The translations under genes were made by a program, and so were the position numbers. 33,945 nt of DNA, from the NCBI GenBank assembly GCA_001825395.1, contig MHWN01000011.1:1-33945 (forward strand), written 5' to 3'. Of this stretch, positions 1 through 7,465 are shown one piece after another. The notes below the pieces were generated by a model. That model did no database searches and was not told where the DNA came from. It saw nothing but the letters and a program-made list of their open reading frames with translations. Position 1 is the first letter of the stretch, and each line of letters starts with the position of its first letter. The stretch comes from Candidatus Zambryskibacteria bacterium RIFCSPLOWO2_02_FULL_39_26 (GTDB lineage: Bacteria > Patescibacteriota > Minisyncoccia > Phycocordibacterales > DATDWN01).

Positions 1-652
1 GATCTTCCTGTTTTTCCTTTTTAGTATTTTCTGATTCTGATTTTGTTCTATCCAAAATTTTACCAACTATTTTTTTGTGTTTTTGCAGAGATGTTTCCAC
101 ATTACTACTTACTTTGATGGCGTTATCAGCATTGCCGCTGGCTTTCAGTGTGTTTATATGAGTTAGAGTATTTTTGATACTTTTTTTAAATTGAATTTCA
201 ACTTCTGTTTTTCGATCCCCATCGAATTTGTTTGCGGTGTCCAGTTTCTCGGCTTCCGCCAGGCGAGTATCCAAATGTTTTACTTTAATTTCGGCTTTTT
301 GCTCAAGGCCGATAGTCACTGCAGATTCTATCCTTTCATTTAAGCCTATTTTTATGGGGTAAAGAATATCGCCAGGAAGAGAATATTTTGCGGCCAGTGA
401 CAGGCTTTCACCCAAAGAAATAAAGAGCAAGACTGCTAAAGCGCCAACCAGAGTTTTTTTTCTGACAAAAAAACTATTTTGAAATGGCGATTTCAGTAAA
501 ACAAATGATTTTTGCCCGAACTTTTTGTACCAAGGTGAGGGAATTCCAATAGGATTTGAGTCAACAAAATTTTTAAGTAAACGGAGCCCATGACCCTTTT
601 CTTCTGCCGTCAATCCTTCCTTCTTTATTTTTTTGAATATTTTCTCGTACAT
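1..652 (-). CDS. DUF5667-type membrane protein (partial, C-terminus off window)
   Basis: This reading frame starts at the ATG at 652 and stays open to the window edge, giving at least 217 residues. It has a roughly 60-residue N-terminal cytoplasmic part, one membrane helix at about residues 66-86, then an extracellular segment containing SLPGDILYPIK, the hallmark of DUF5667. A long Lys/Glu-rich, probably helical region follows. The start lies 3 nt after the ECF sigma factor stop, with no SD, so the two are probably translationally coupled. Known: single-pass proteins encoded just after ECF sigma factors are often anti-sigma factors. Inference: this protein may hold the sigma factor or sense the envelope. 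No zinc-binding anti-sigma motif is visible in the N-terminal part. Confidence 0.75.
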   Translation of the reverse strand, partial: MYEKIFKKIKKEGLTAEEKGHGLRLLKNFVDSNPIGIPSPWYKKFGQKSFVLLKSPFQNSFFVRKKTLVGALAVLLFISLGESLSLAAKYSLPGDILYPIKIGLNERIESAVTIGLEQKAEIKVKHLDTRLAEAEKLDTANKFDGDRKTEVEIQFKKSIKNTLTHINTLKASGNADNAIKVSSNVETSLQKHKKIVGKILDRTKSESENTKKEKQED

Positions 653-655
653 GTT

Positions 656-1210
656 TTATTTTTTATATTTTTTCAATTTTATGTCCAAAACATTTCTCAA
701 CTTACTCATGGCTCTATTTAGCCTGACTGACACCACATTTTCCGATACTCCAGCACTTTCCGCTATTTCGGAGATAGACAACTCTTCCGTATATTTCATA
801 AATAAAACATTAGCGTACATTTCCGGTAAATCTCTGACAAGTTCCATAACTTGCAATCCATCCATTCTGTCAATAAAAGAATCCGACACATCCACACTCT
901 GACTTGGCTCGAAACCATCCTCATGAAGCTTGTCCAGCGATTCCGTTTTATATTCCATTCTGTTTCTTTTTCTATACTCATCAATCACTAAATTACCGGC
1001 CACTTTGTATAAAAATGCCCGAATATTTTCTATCTGGTCGTTATTTGACATATGAATCCAGGTTTTCATAAATACCTCTTGGAGAATTTCCAAAGATCTC
1101 TCCCGATTATTAATCTTGAAAAGAATGAATTTAAATACCGAATTGGAATATTTCTCATAGGCATCTAAAAGTGTTCTCTCAAGTTCTTTGCCTGACTTAT
1201 TAGACGACAT
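656..1210 (-). CDS. ECF-type RNA polymerase sigma factor (sigma-70 family)
   Basis: The protein is 184 aa from the ATG at 1210. A longer frame reaches 1273 but would begin upstream of the predicted promoter. Region 2 spans about residues 15-90 (NSVFKFILFKI, then EILQEVFMKTW and FLYKVAGNLVIDEYRKR). Region 4 spans about residues 120-180 (LPEMYANVLFMKY, SISEIAESAGVSENVVSVRL). There is no region 1.1 or 3, as expected for ECF sigmas. It recruits RNA polymerase to a small regulon. It is followed after 3 nt by a DUF5667 membrane protein, a probable regulator, and is divergent from a secreted Fn3-like protein, a probable target. No SD is seen. Confidence 0.88.
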   Translation of the reverse strand: MSSNKSGKELERTLLDAYEKYSNSVFKFILFKINNRERSLEILQEVFMKTWIHMSNNDQIENIRAFLYKVAGNLVIDEYRKRNRMEYKTESLDKLHEDGFEPSQSVDVSDSFIDRMDGLQVMELVRDLPEMYANVLFMKYTEELSISEIAESAGVSENVVSVRLNRAMSKLRNVLDIKLKKYKK

Positions 1211-1255
1211 AATATGATGTTTCTTACTAAAACAATACTCAAGTTTCAGACACAG

Positions 1256-1264
1256 ATTATAACA
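1256..1264 (-). promoter_or_regulatory. Extended -10 promoter of the ECF sigma gene
   Basis: Reading the minus strand, TGTTATAAT ends at 1256. It is a perfect TG-n-TATAAT extended -10 with no good -35. Transcription would begin near 1249 and leave a leader of about 40 nt before the ATG at 1210. This argues against the longer frame starting at 1273. Confidence 0.5.
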
Positions 1265-1352
1265 TAAATTCATAACAAATTATGGTCAGTCGGTAAGAAA
1301 CAATATATCCAATCGTCCTAATAAGTGTGAGATTATAAAATAACAAAATAAT

Positions 1353-2282
1353 ATGAAAATAAAAAATAACATATTCGCAGTCTCATTGGTTTTAGTTTTT
1401 CTTGTAGCATTACCAATTGAAACTAAAGCTTTCAGCTTAAATCTAAGAGGGAATTCTGAAGTTAAATTAAATAATTCAATCAATTCTATCCTTGGTGATA
1501 GTAAGGGCAATAGTAATGTTGAAATAAAAACTTCTCATAATATCAGCAAGGATACAGAAAAAGACGGCCGTGATGAAAGGGGAAACAGGTCAGAAATTAG
1601 TGTTCAGTCGAAAAATGACGTTGATGTTAACAGCAACAGAAGGTTTTGGGGCTGGTTAATGGGATTTATAAAGAGAGATGAAAATGCCCAAAAACCACTG
1701 AAAATAACAGGTGAACACATTCTCACTGCCACTTCCACAGCCACGATTATATGGAAAACAAACGTGGAGGCCTCGGGTTATGTGAAATTTAACGCAGATA
1801 AAAATTTGGTGGCTTCAAGCACTAAAGTGACGGAAAATACTTCTCTTGATTTGGGACACAAAATCACTCTTACCGGTCTTAGTCCAAATACAACCTATTA
1901 CTTAATTATTGGTTCAACGGATGGAAACGACAATAATAAAGAAACAAAAATAATACACTTCAAAACGAAAAAATTACCTAATTCGGATTCATCCTTGTTA
2001 AAAATTCTATTTTCAGGATCATTTAAAATTGAAACTACATCGGCAAATGTTATATGGATTACAAGCAAACCAACTACTGCTAAAATTTGGTTGAGTAGCG
2101 CAAGTTACGTCAACACTTCTTTAGCTCCAGTGGTCAGTTCAACGGAATTATCATATTTTCACAATTTGGTAATAGCTGATTTGGCTACGAGCACCAAGTA
2201 CTTTTATATTGTCGGGGGAACAGACATTTCCGGCAATGTTATATTAGCCAGCGAGAATTCACTAGAAACAGAAGCTATCTAG
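1353..2282 (+). CDS. Secreted protein with two fibronectin III-like domains
   Basis: The protein is 309 aa. It has an N-terminal signal peptide (KIKNN, then a hydrophobic stretch to about residue 26, with a cleavage-like TKA). A polar Asn/Ser/Lys-rich segment covers about residues 28-95. Two tandem beta-rich domains follow at about 115-205 and 215-308. Each has the pattern TSTATIIWKT / TTSANVIWIT ... LSPNTTYYLIIG / LATSTKYFYIVGG, typical of Fn3 or purple-acid-phosphatase N-terminal-like folds. No catalytic domain is present, so an adhesive or structural surface role is inferred. It is divergent from the ECF sigma gene and is a candidate member of its regulon. It ends in a clear terminator. 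Confidence 0.72.
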   Translation: MKIKNNIFAVSLVLVFLVALPIETKAFSLNLRGNSEVKLNNSINSILGDSKGNSNVEIKTSHNISKDTEKDGRDERGNRSEISVQSKNDVDVNSNRRFWGWLMGFIKRDENAQKPLKITGEHILTATSTATIIWKTNVEASGYVKFNADKNLVASSTKVTENTSLDLGHKITLTGLSPNTTYYLIIGSTDGNDNNKETKIIHFKTKKLPNSDSSLLKILFSGSFKIETTSANVIWITSKPTTAKIWLSSASYVNTSLAPVVSSTELSYFHNLVIADLATSTKYFYIVGGTDISGNVILASENSLETEAI

Positions 2283-2305
2283 TGTCTAAATTAGAAATCA
2301 AAAGT

Positions 2306-2339
2306 AAAGAGCTTGTTAAACACAAGTTCTTTATTTTTC
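2306..2339 (+). terminator. Intrinsic terminator of the Fn3-like gene
   Basis: An 11-bp stem (AAAGAGCTTGT with ACAAGTTCTTT, one G-U pair) with a 5-nt loop is followed by ATTTTTC, 24 nt after the stop codon. Confidence 0.75.
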
Positions 2340-2340
2340 T

Positions 2341-2388
2341 AAAAAAATCCGCTCCCAACGTAGAGACGGATCTCTATGTTGAAAGCGG
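2341..2388 (-). terminator. Intrinsic terminator of the small orphan gene at 2397-2642
   Basis: On the minus strand a long stem begins CCGCT, closes with AGCGG, and has inner pairs CAAC/GTTG and TAGAGA/TCTCTA. A run of seven T residues (2347-2341) follows. Confidence 0.8.
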
Positions 2389-2396
2389 TTATTGAG

Positions 2397-2642
2397 TCAG
2401 ACCGAACCGACGCGATAGCCGATCATGCCGTTGACTTGAAACGGCAGAACTAGCTCGTTAGTGGTGAATTCCAGACCTCCCTTGCCGTGCCGACAAGGGT
2501 TGATCCGCATGGTCGTACCAGTCCTCTTATCCTTGACGAAGATCTCATTGGTGGGGTTTTTGTACACCACCAACTCTCCGTCAGCGTACAGGACAGGGAA
2601 CTGCTCGTTCCTCGGTTTTTCCGGAAACTGTGTCTGTGCCAT
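2397..2642 (-). CDS. Small orphan protein, function unknown
   Basis: The protein is 81 aa starting MAQTQFPEKP at the ATG at 2642. A TTG 12 nt upstream extends the frame, but the SD (GGAG, 7 nt before this ATG) and the nearby promoter favour the ATG. The product is short, apparently beta-rich and without a signal peptide or known motif. The gene is a self-contained unit with a consensus promoter 18-46 nt upstream of the start, an SD and a strong terminator. Its GC content is visibly higher than its neighbours. The same layout recurs at 29560-29775, 29923-30135 and 32872-33135. I do not recognise the family. Confidence 0.7.
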   Translation of the reverse strand: MAQTQFPEKPRNEQFPVLYADGELVVYKNPTNEIFVKDKRTGTTMRINPCRHGKGGLEFTTNELVLPFQVNGMIGYRVGSV

Positions 2643-2659
2643 TAGGATCTCCAATTTTT

Positions 2660-2688
2660 ATTGTATCATAAGTGTAATATTTTGTCAA
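2660..2688 (-). promoter_or_regulatory. Consensus sigma-70 promoter
   Basis: On the minus strand TTGACA (2688-2683), a 17-bp spacer and TACAAT (2665-2660) drive the small orphan gene at 2397-2642. Confidence 0.8.
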
Positions 2689-2774
2689 TTTTTGAAGGAA
2701 AAATATCAGGAACTATTCCAATGGGGCGACTGTCAAACTAATAGTGAAAAAAATGCAAATAATTCTTTGGAATT

Positions 2775-2804
2775 TTGTACTTTGAAGCCATATTATGGTA
2801 GAAT
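2775..2804 (+). promoter_or_regulatory. Probable promoter of the nuclease-like gene
   Basis: TTGTAC (2775-2780), an 18-bp spacer ending in TGG, and TAGAAT (2799-2804) form an extended -10. The TTG start codon follows at 2823. Confidence 0.5.
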
Positions 2805-2822
2805 TATTTTCAGAGGTGCATA

Positions 2823-3524
2823 TTGGCTAAAGGCGATAAACAAACTTTCGTTGGACAGTTCTTTGAAGAAGTTGGCCACAGAATTCTGGGTGGCAATCTT
2901 TCTCGAAATGAAGACGGCGATATTTGTCTTTGGCGGACCAAAACTTCCGTTGAAGCCAAATCATCCGGAGCGCATTCGTCTTACGGATTTCGGCTAAGTG
3001 TGGATCAGATTGAGCACTACCAGAAAATCAGTTGCTTTCCTTTTGATCGGGTGTGGTATCTTCTCTTTGCATACCGTAATCGCAAGATCAAGGGCAAGAG
3101 TGGGAAGTATGCTACGGAACTTTCCGAACACATAAACCCCATCTCAATCAATCGTTACTTGGCTGAATCGGCTCTTTGGTGCGTGCTTTTGGACATTTCC
3201 ATCATAAGCCGATGGAAAGATAGTCGGTCACATTCAACAAAGAGCGTCATGGGCCATCCTGGTGAAAGAACCGTGGATCTCAAGTGTCATGAGGTTTACC
3301 ATTTCGCCAATGGAGGGCTATCTTCTGGGCTTAAGGAATTGGGCCTTGATCCTGACGGTTTCGGGGTGCTTACTGGCAGAATTACGACTGTGGTTGAGCC
3401 GGACCTCTTAAGCTATTACAAGATCAAATTCCCAATTATCGTTGTTTTGCCCAGACAGGAAATCTCTTCAGTCAAGCGAATGTTTCAAAGAAGAGGATTC
3501 CGTCTGCGAAAGATGGCTAACTAA
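2823..3524 (+). CDS. Possible PD-(D/E)XK nuclease-like orphan protein
   Basis: The protein is 233 aa from a TTG start preceded by AGAGGTG; no ATG is available. Residues 10-25 (VGQFFEEVGHRILGGNL) followed by D-G-D and then VEAKSS (about residues 31-46) resemble the conserved N-terminal helix and the D...ExK active site of restriction-endonuclease-like folds. The rest (FDRVWYLLFAYRNRK and later segments) is not recognised. There is no methyltransferase or partner gene nearby, so it is an orphan rather than an R-M system. The assignment rests on short motifs only. The GC content is slightly above that of the surrounding genes. Confidence 0.45.
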   Translation: MAKGDKQTFVGQFFEEVGHRILGGNLSRNEDGDICLWRTKTSVEAKSSGAHSSYGFRLSVDQIEHYQKISCFPFDRVWYLLFAYRNRKIKGKSGKYATELSEHINPISINRYLAESALWCVLLDISIISRWKDSRSHSTKSVMGHPGERTVDLKCHEVYHFANGGLSSGLKELGLDPDGFGVLTGRITTVVEPDLLSYYKIKFPIIVVLPRQEISSVKRMFQRRGFRLRKMAN

Positions 3525-3525
3525 C

Positions 3526-3557
3526 CGCCGCCAGTTCCAAGTAGACTGGCGGCGTTT
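3526..3557 (+). terminator. Hairpin terminator
   Basis: A perfect 10-bp GC-rich stem (CGCCGCCAGT / ACTGGCGGCG, 9-nt loop) is followed by TTT and begins 2 nt after the nuclease-like gene's stop codon. The T run is short, so termination may be partial. Confidence 0.65.
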
Positions 3558-3611
3558 CGCATCTGTGCAATTTTTCATTATAATTATATTGTCAGTTACA
3601 GACAAAATAAG

Positions 3612-4244
3612 ATGTTTAAGGACAGAATTAATGCCGGAGGACAACTCTCATCATTACTCCCCGCGTATAAGCAGGATGAAGCCGTGGTTTTTGCTATGCC
3701 AAGAGGCGGGGTGGTTTTAGGTTTTCAAATCGCCCAAATTCACAAATGGCCACTTGAACTGGTCATCACCAGAAAAATCGGCCACCCTGAAAATCCTGAA
3801 TATGCTATCGGAGCGGTCGGCGAGACGGGCAGGTTTCTTCTAAATAAGCAGGAAAAATTTATTGACCAAAAATGGCTAGAAAATGAAATTAAAAAGGAGC
3901 AGATCGAGGCTATAAGAAGAAGAAAGGTTTATTACGGTGACAGGAAGGAAGAGCAAGTTAAAGACAAAACGGCTATTTTGGTTGATGATGGAGTGGCGAC
4001 CGGCCTTAGCTTGTCTTTGGCAATTGAGGAGTTAAAAGCCAAAAAACCGAAAGAAATCATAGTTGTCGTGCCGGTTATTTCAGAAGATATTGCAGATTCA
4101 ATTGGGGAAATTTGTGACAAACTTATCGCTATAAAAACTGTAAAGGGTTACTTCGGTTCTGTTGGAAATTATTATGAAAATTTTCCGCAGATGTCCGACG
4201 AAGAAGTTGTAAAATTATTATCAATAATATGGACAAGAAAATAA
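3612..4244 (+). CDS. Phosphoribosyltransferase-family protein
   Basis: The protein is 210 aa. The type I PRTase PRPP-binding signature ILVDDGVATG lies at about residues 122-131. The N-terminal AMPRGGVVLGFQIA (about 28-41) and VITRKIGHPENPEYAIGAV are typical of the stand-alone PRTase group annotated as putative phosphoribosyltransferases. These act on an unknown substrate using PRPP. The start at 3612 has no SD. A TATAAT lies near 3580. It is convergent with the secreted-protein gene and shares a terminator with it. Confidence 0.85.
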   Translation: MFKDRINAGGQLSSLLPAYKQDEAVVFAMPRGGVVLGFQIAQIHKWPLELVITRKIGHPENPEYAIGAVGETGRFLLNKQEKFIDQKWLENEIKKEQIEAIRRRKVYYGDRKEEQVKDKTAILVDDGVATGLSLSLAIEELKAKKPKEIIVVVPVISEDIADSIGEICDKLIAIKTVKGYFGSVGNYYENFPQMSDEEVVKLLSIIWTRK

Positions 4245-4250
4245 ATTAAA

Positions 4251-4290
4251 ATAGACGCATGAGTGGCTTACGCCACGGACATACGTCTAT
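4251..4290. terminator. Bidirectional hairpin between convergent genes
   Basis: A stem built of ATAGACG/CGTCTAT, ATG/CAT and GTGGC/GCCAC with small internal loops covers the stop codon of the minus-strand gene. On the minus strand it is followed by TTTTAATTT, on the plus strand by a short TTTG. Confidence 0.6.
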
Positions 4291-4946
4291 TTGTGGATTA
4301 CCTCCTCAAAGTTGACGGAAGTGTAGGTGTAGTCCATTTGAAACTTGGACCGGCCAAAAAACAAAACTTGGGCAGTTGATTTGAAACTGATCGGCATACG
4401 AACATCGTTGATTTGGTTGAAGGTGGTGTCAATAACCACGTTGTACAACCAGAAAGACGGACTTTTCACTCTTCCATTCGAGCGAAGAATATCACCGGAA
4501 TAGTTAATGAACAGGGAACATTCCTTGTAAAGATTGTTATTTCGCCGTGGCTTTACAGGTAGTTTCCATCCGCTTTCCACTGTTTCCAACTGGCCAACAG
4601 TGTAATTTCCCAGAGAGAAGCTGTTATCCAAGTCTTGGCCCCTCTCAATCAGTTTCTTTTCACCTTGGAGAAATTCTCGGAGGATTGAATTTCGAATGTA
4701 GCTGTTACCTTTTTCACTTATGATCACATAAGTGAAAGTTTTGTTTAGTTGCGTGGTCAGAACTTCCAGTGACCCAGCAAACACGGCGTTGCTTGCCTCA
4801 AGATGTCTCAAAGCAACGTACTGCAAAAGCGGTTTCTGCTTTTTGGACAGAAACTGCTCGGCCATGCCTTGCTGGGTTTGTTGTGCTGTCGGGGTAGCAA
4901 GAACCCAGAATCCTGCAATGAGCGTGAAAAAAAGCGTCCTTCTCAT
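4287..4946 (-). CDS. Secreted protein of unknown function
   Basis: The protein is 219 aa. It has a short classical signal peptide (MRR, a hydrophobic core LFFTLIAGFWVLA, then ATPTAQQ) with probable cleavage near residues 18-21. The mature part is soluble, with no further membrane helix and no recognised motif. The start ATG at 4946 has a strong SD (AAAGGAG, about 8 nt upstream), unlike the housekeeping genes here. The gene is monocistronic with its own promoter and terminator. I do not recognise the family. Confidence 0.72.
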   Translation of the reverse strand: MRRTLFFTLIAGFWVLATPTAQQTQQGMAEQFLSKKQKPLLQYVALRHLEASNAVFAGSLEVLTTQLNKTFTYVIISEKGNSYIRNSILREFLQGEKKLIERGQDLDNSFSLGNYTVGQLETVESGWKLPVKPRRNNNLYKECSLFINYSGDILRSNGRVKSPSFWLYNVVIDTTFNQINDVRMPISFKSTAQVLFFGRSKFQMDYTYTSVNFEEVIHK

Positions 4947-4976
4947 GGAACTCTCCTTTGTTGTGGTTCTGGCTTG

Positions 4977-5005
4977 ATACTAACATGGTTTGAACTTGCT
5001 GTGAA
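4977..5005 (-). promoter_or_regulatory. Possible promoter of the secreted-protein gene
   Basis: On the minus strand TTCACA (5005-5000), 17 bp and TAGTAT (4982-4977) lie about 30 nt before the ATG at 4946. The match to consensus is moderate. Confidence 0.4.
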
Positions 5006-5024
5006 CACCGCAAAACAAATTATT

Positions 5025-6452
5025 TTAACGATTTGCGTTAATAGCACTTAACGTAAACTCATACCACTTTTTATCCTGGATTCTTTTTTCTTGTTTTTCT
5101 ATCCATGGATTCCAGTCAAATTCTTCTATTAGTTTTCCCTCTTCTTTATACTTTTTAATTTGCGTCAGAATATCTGGAGAGAGCATCGCCATTTCAAATA
5201 ATTTAATCTTTGTGTCTGGTTTAGTCACGAGTGCCATGTTTGATTTCAATATGAAAAGTTCAACAGGGAATATTGAAACCAGCGCAAACATCCACAGAAA
5301 CTGGAAAACGAGAAATTTAATAACATTTGATTTTTTACTTTGAAAGAGTTGTGAGATGAGCCAGAGGAAAAGTATTATACAAAACAATACAGTATATGAA
5401 GCATAAAACTTTTCGTAACTAAACCCATAGTGAGTTACATAGAGCGCCATTCTGTGGGCTGAAGAAACTAAAAGTAGAACAGAGGCAAAAGAAAATATTC
5501 CTAATAATTTTTGCCCTACAGAAACAGTTTTACGATAAAGGAAAAAGAAGATAGCTAAGTTTAAGAGCGAAAGAAATAGAAGTTGCCAAAAACCACTTTT
5601 GACAAGATTTTCCGTTTCCTTGAAATCAAATGGCAGTGCTCCTACCCACAAACGATCAAGTTGTATAAAGAGGAACAGAAGGTAAACAGCAAAGATGCCT
5701 CCTAAAACGATGCTAGTCATTACAATATCTAGCTTTATATCCTTTGAATTATTTGTAATCTCACGCGGCCTTCCCCAGGCCATTAAACCAGTTAAACTGA
5801 CAATGGAAAGGACGGCAAATACTATTATTTTAGCGACAATTGATGCGGACAATATCTTAGTAACAGCATCATAGAACGGCTTAAGTTTCAACGCAAAAAC
5901 TGGGTCTGCAGAGGATAGAAGGGGAACAATGATAAATAATGCTACCAAAAGAAGTGTGATGCCGATCAGGACTCTTTTCAACATTCCATTTTTTGTCTTT
6001 TCTTTGTTGTAGACTGTATAGAATAGAAGTTTTACGGAAGTTAAAAGAAATGTCAGGAAACTTAAAATGTGTTTTACGATCTTTACGATAAAAAATGCGT
6101 CCCAATCAATTTCATTCTTTCTCTCAATCCATGCATATGAATAAAACAGTGCCAAAAGCACAGGAAATGCGAGCATGGTAAAAGGTTTGAAAAAAGGATT
6201 TTCATATAACGCAAATGAGATGGAAAGCAAAAGTAAAGGAATAATCCAAGTGAGGTCGCTTGCTACATATTTTTTATCTTTCTTGAGTCGGTATACAAAA
6301 AACAAAGTAACTCCCGCAAGATATAGGGTTAAATTAATTCCAAGTGCGAAAACCTCTCTTGACCAGACACCCCATAGGAAAATGATAAAAAACAGTGATA
6401 AAACAAAACTTGTGATAACTTCTATTTTAGTTGCAAGTGATTTGTTTTCCAT
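5025..6452 (-). CDS. Multi-pass membrane protein, DUF4153/DUF4173-like
   Basis: The protein is 475 aa with about 10-12 hydrophobic helices (for example 14-33, 38-54, 68-83, 91-108, 140-190, 205-225). Its C-terminal soluble tail of about 75 residues ends MLSPDILTQIKKYKEEGKL ... NPWIEKQEKRIQDKKWYEF. The general layout (helical bundle, ALGINLTLYLAG near the N-terminus, soluble tail) resembles DUF4153/DUF4173 proteins, whose function is unknown. It stands alone: a secreted-protein gene lies downstream on the same strand, separated by its own promoter. A possible promoter (GTGACA, then TAACAT) lies just upstream of the ATG at 6452. Confidence 0.65.
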   Translation of the reverse strand: MENKSLATKIEVITSFVLSLFFIIFLWGVWSREVFALGINLTLYLAGVTLFFVYRLKKDKKYVASDLTWIIPLLLLSISFALYENPFFKPFTMLAFPVLLALFYSYAWIERKNEIDWDAFFIVKIVKHILSFLTFLLTSVKLLFYTVYNKEKTKNGMLKRVLIGITLLLVALFIIVPLLSSADPVFALKLKPFYDAVTKILSASIVAKIIVFAVLSIVSLTGLMAWGRPREITNNSKDIKLDIVMTSIVLGGIFAVYLLFLFIQLDRLWVGALPFDFKETENLVKSGFWQLLFLSLLNLAIFFFLYRKTVSVGQKLLGIFSFASVLLLVSSAHRMALYVTHYGFSYEKFYASYTVLFCIILFLWLISQLFQSKKSNVIKFLVFQFLWMFALVSIFPVELFILKSNMALVTKPDTKIKLFEMAMLSPDILTQIKKYKEEGKLIEEFDWNPWIEKQEKRIQDKKWYEFTLSAINANR

Positions 6453-6747
6453 GTTGTCTATGTTAGCACTTAAAGATAGGATTTGTCACTTGCAACACCA
6501 AGACTCTCATCAATTCAAATAATCCTGTGGTTATGTGTCAGTGAAAGTCTAAAGCCCTTACGTCAATTTTGTAATTTAGTTACTTTTTATCATACGTTAA
6601 ATATCAGCTACAGCATATATTTAACGTATGATATTTTATTGTGGTTTTTTGAGTGGTAATGAGGCTAGCTCCTATTTTGACAGTAGGTTAGGAGATTGAG
6701 TTGAAGTTCGGCTCACTTTGTAGAGGAAGCTAGGATGTGTTTTGGGT
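6453..6747. other. Gene-poor stretch with a perfect 17-bp inverted repeat
   Basis: No supported ORF is present. The main feature is a perfect 17-bp inverted repeat, TATCATACGTTAAATAT (6588-6604) and its complement (6617-6633), with a 12-nt spacer. It could be an operator or a cruciform; there is no U-run directly after it. Further right, CTAGCTCCT (near 6664) can pair with AGGAAGCTAG (near 6724), hinting at another folded segment. Confidence 0.5.
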
Positions 6748-6780
6748 AAAAGAAAACCCCGCACCAAGCGAAGCGCGGGG
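6748..6780 (-). terminator. Terminator of the tRNA-Asn / small protein unit
   Basis: On the minus strand CCCCGC, a 12-nt loop and GCGGGG are followed by TTTTCTTTT. Confidence 0.8.
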
Positions 6781-6826
6781 CTTCTGTCTTAATACGGGGA
6801 TTTGGTCTCGATAAGAGTGGTACTGG

Positions 6827-7021
6827 TCAGAGAGGCTTGATGGTCACAGTCGATCCAGGCGGGAGAACCGTTACCTTTTCACTGCCGTACCCCTTGCTTT
6901 CAGTAACGATGATGCTTTCCCCGTCTTTCTCAACGTAGAGATTAGAACCGGAAATCTTGACTGGTCCTGAAGGTGTTTGCGCTTCTACCGTCAGGCTACC
7001 CGATTTGATTGGTTGACTCAT
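6827..7021 (-). CDS. Small beta-rich protein, function unknown
   Basis: The protein is 64 aa from the ATG at 7021 (MSQPIKSGSL). A TTG two codons upstream (7027) is an alternative start. The sequence is rich in Val, Thr, Ser and Gly and ends VTVLPPGSTVTIKPL, suggesting a small beta fold. No signal peptide or known motif is seen. It lies 30 nt downstream of tRNA-Asn on the same strand and ahead of a strong terminator, so it is probably cotranscribed with the tRNA. No SD is visible. Confidence 0.5.
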   Translation of the reverse strand: MSQPIKSGSLTVEAQTPSGPVKISGSNLYVEKDGESIIVTESKGYGSEKVTVLPPGSTVTIKPL

Positions 7022-7051
7022 CTTCAAAAAATGAGTTCGTATTGTCTTCTT

Positions 7052-7381
7052 TGGCTCCGGCGGTAGGGATCGAACCTACGACCAATCGCTTACATTGGTT
7101 CCACGATTACGCGTGGCATGGACTATATCATCATCCTTCACAAATGTGAGTTGGATGTGGGGCGCTTCGCGGTCACTTTCATGACAGCTACTCTCGTTCG
7201 AGATAGTCTCTACACCTTCCGAGCATCATTTTTGGTGCTTGGCTTGGCTCGGGATTGCCCATCTTCTAATTTTTTAGGATTAGGGTTTCCCCGAATTCAC
7301 CTCATTTTTCATCCTAAATTACTTTAGGAAGCTGCACGAACTACGGTACAGGCGATTGCTCTACCACTGAGCTACACCGGA
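7052..7381 (-). tRNA. tRNA-Asn(GUU) interrupted by a group I intron
   Basis: The 5' exon is 7381-7348 (34 nt) and the 3' exon 7092-7052 (41 nt), giving a 75-nt tRNA after splicing. The acceptor stem is TCCGGTG / CGCCGGA (one G-U), the D arm GCTC-AGTGGTA-GAGC, the anticodon stem ATCGC/GCGAT, the spliced loop CTGTTAA with anticodon GUU, the T arm GTAGG-TTCGATC-CCTAC, the discriminator G, and CCA is encoded. The TCC start, loop and G discriminator fit bacterial tRNA-Asn. Other junctions would put the wrong bases at the splice sites or give a Tyr anticodon, which the short variable loop rules out. Confidence 0.92.
7093..7347 (-). other. Group I self-splicing intron (255 nt) in the anticodon loop
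   Basis: The intron sits between U35 and U36 of tRNA-Asn. The last exon base is U and the last intron base is G, as group I splicing requires. The exon end CUGU pairs with GCAG near the intron start, placing a U-G wobble at the 5' splice site (P1). Core elements are visible on the minus strand: GGGGAAACCC (7292-7283), GGGCAATCCCGAGCCAAGCC (7260-7241, the P4-P6 junction region), GAAGGTGTAGAGACT with its P7 strand (7218-7204) and the partner GATATAGTCC (7129-7120). It resembles small tRNA-type (IC3-like) introns. No homing endonuclease ORF fits inside. Confidence 0.9.
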
Positions 7382-7465
7382 ATATTATGTTTGTTTGACA
7401 AACACATAAAGATAATAGCAAAAATGGTTAGGAATGCAATTTGCTGGATATAAAAACAATCAAAA

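Noticed and set aside
1290-1316. ECF promoter GAAAC...CGTC upstream of the Fn3-like gene
   Set aside because: The two motifs are only 12 nt apart, against about 16 expected, so I do not claim it.
7118-7327. Open frame of 69 codons on the plus strand
   Set aside because: It lies wholly in the antisense of the tRNA-Asn group I intron and shows no protein-like composition.
7052-7381. Reading the split tRNA as tRNA-Tyr(GUA)
   Set aside because: That junction would need an intron ending in U, and the 5-nt variable loop does not fit bacterial tRNA-Tyr.
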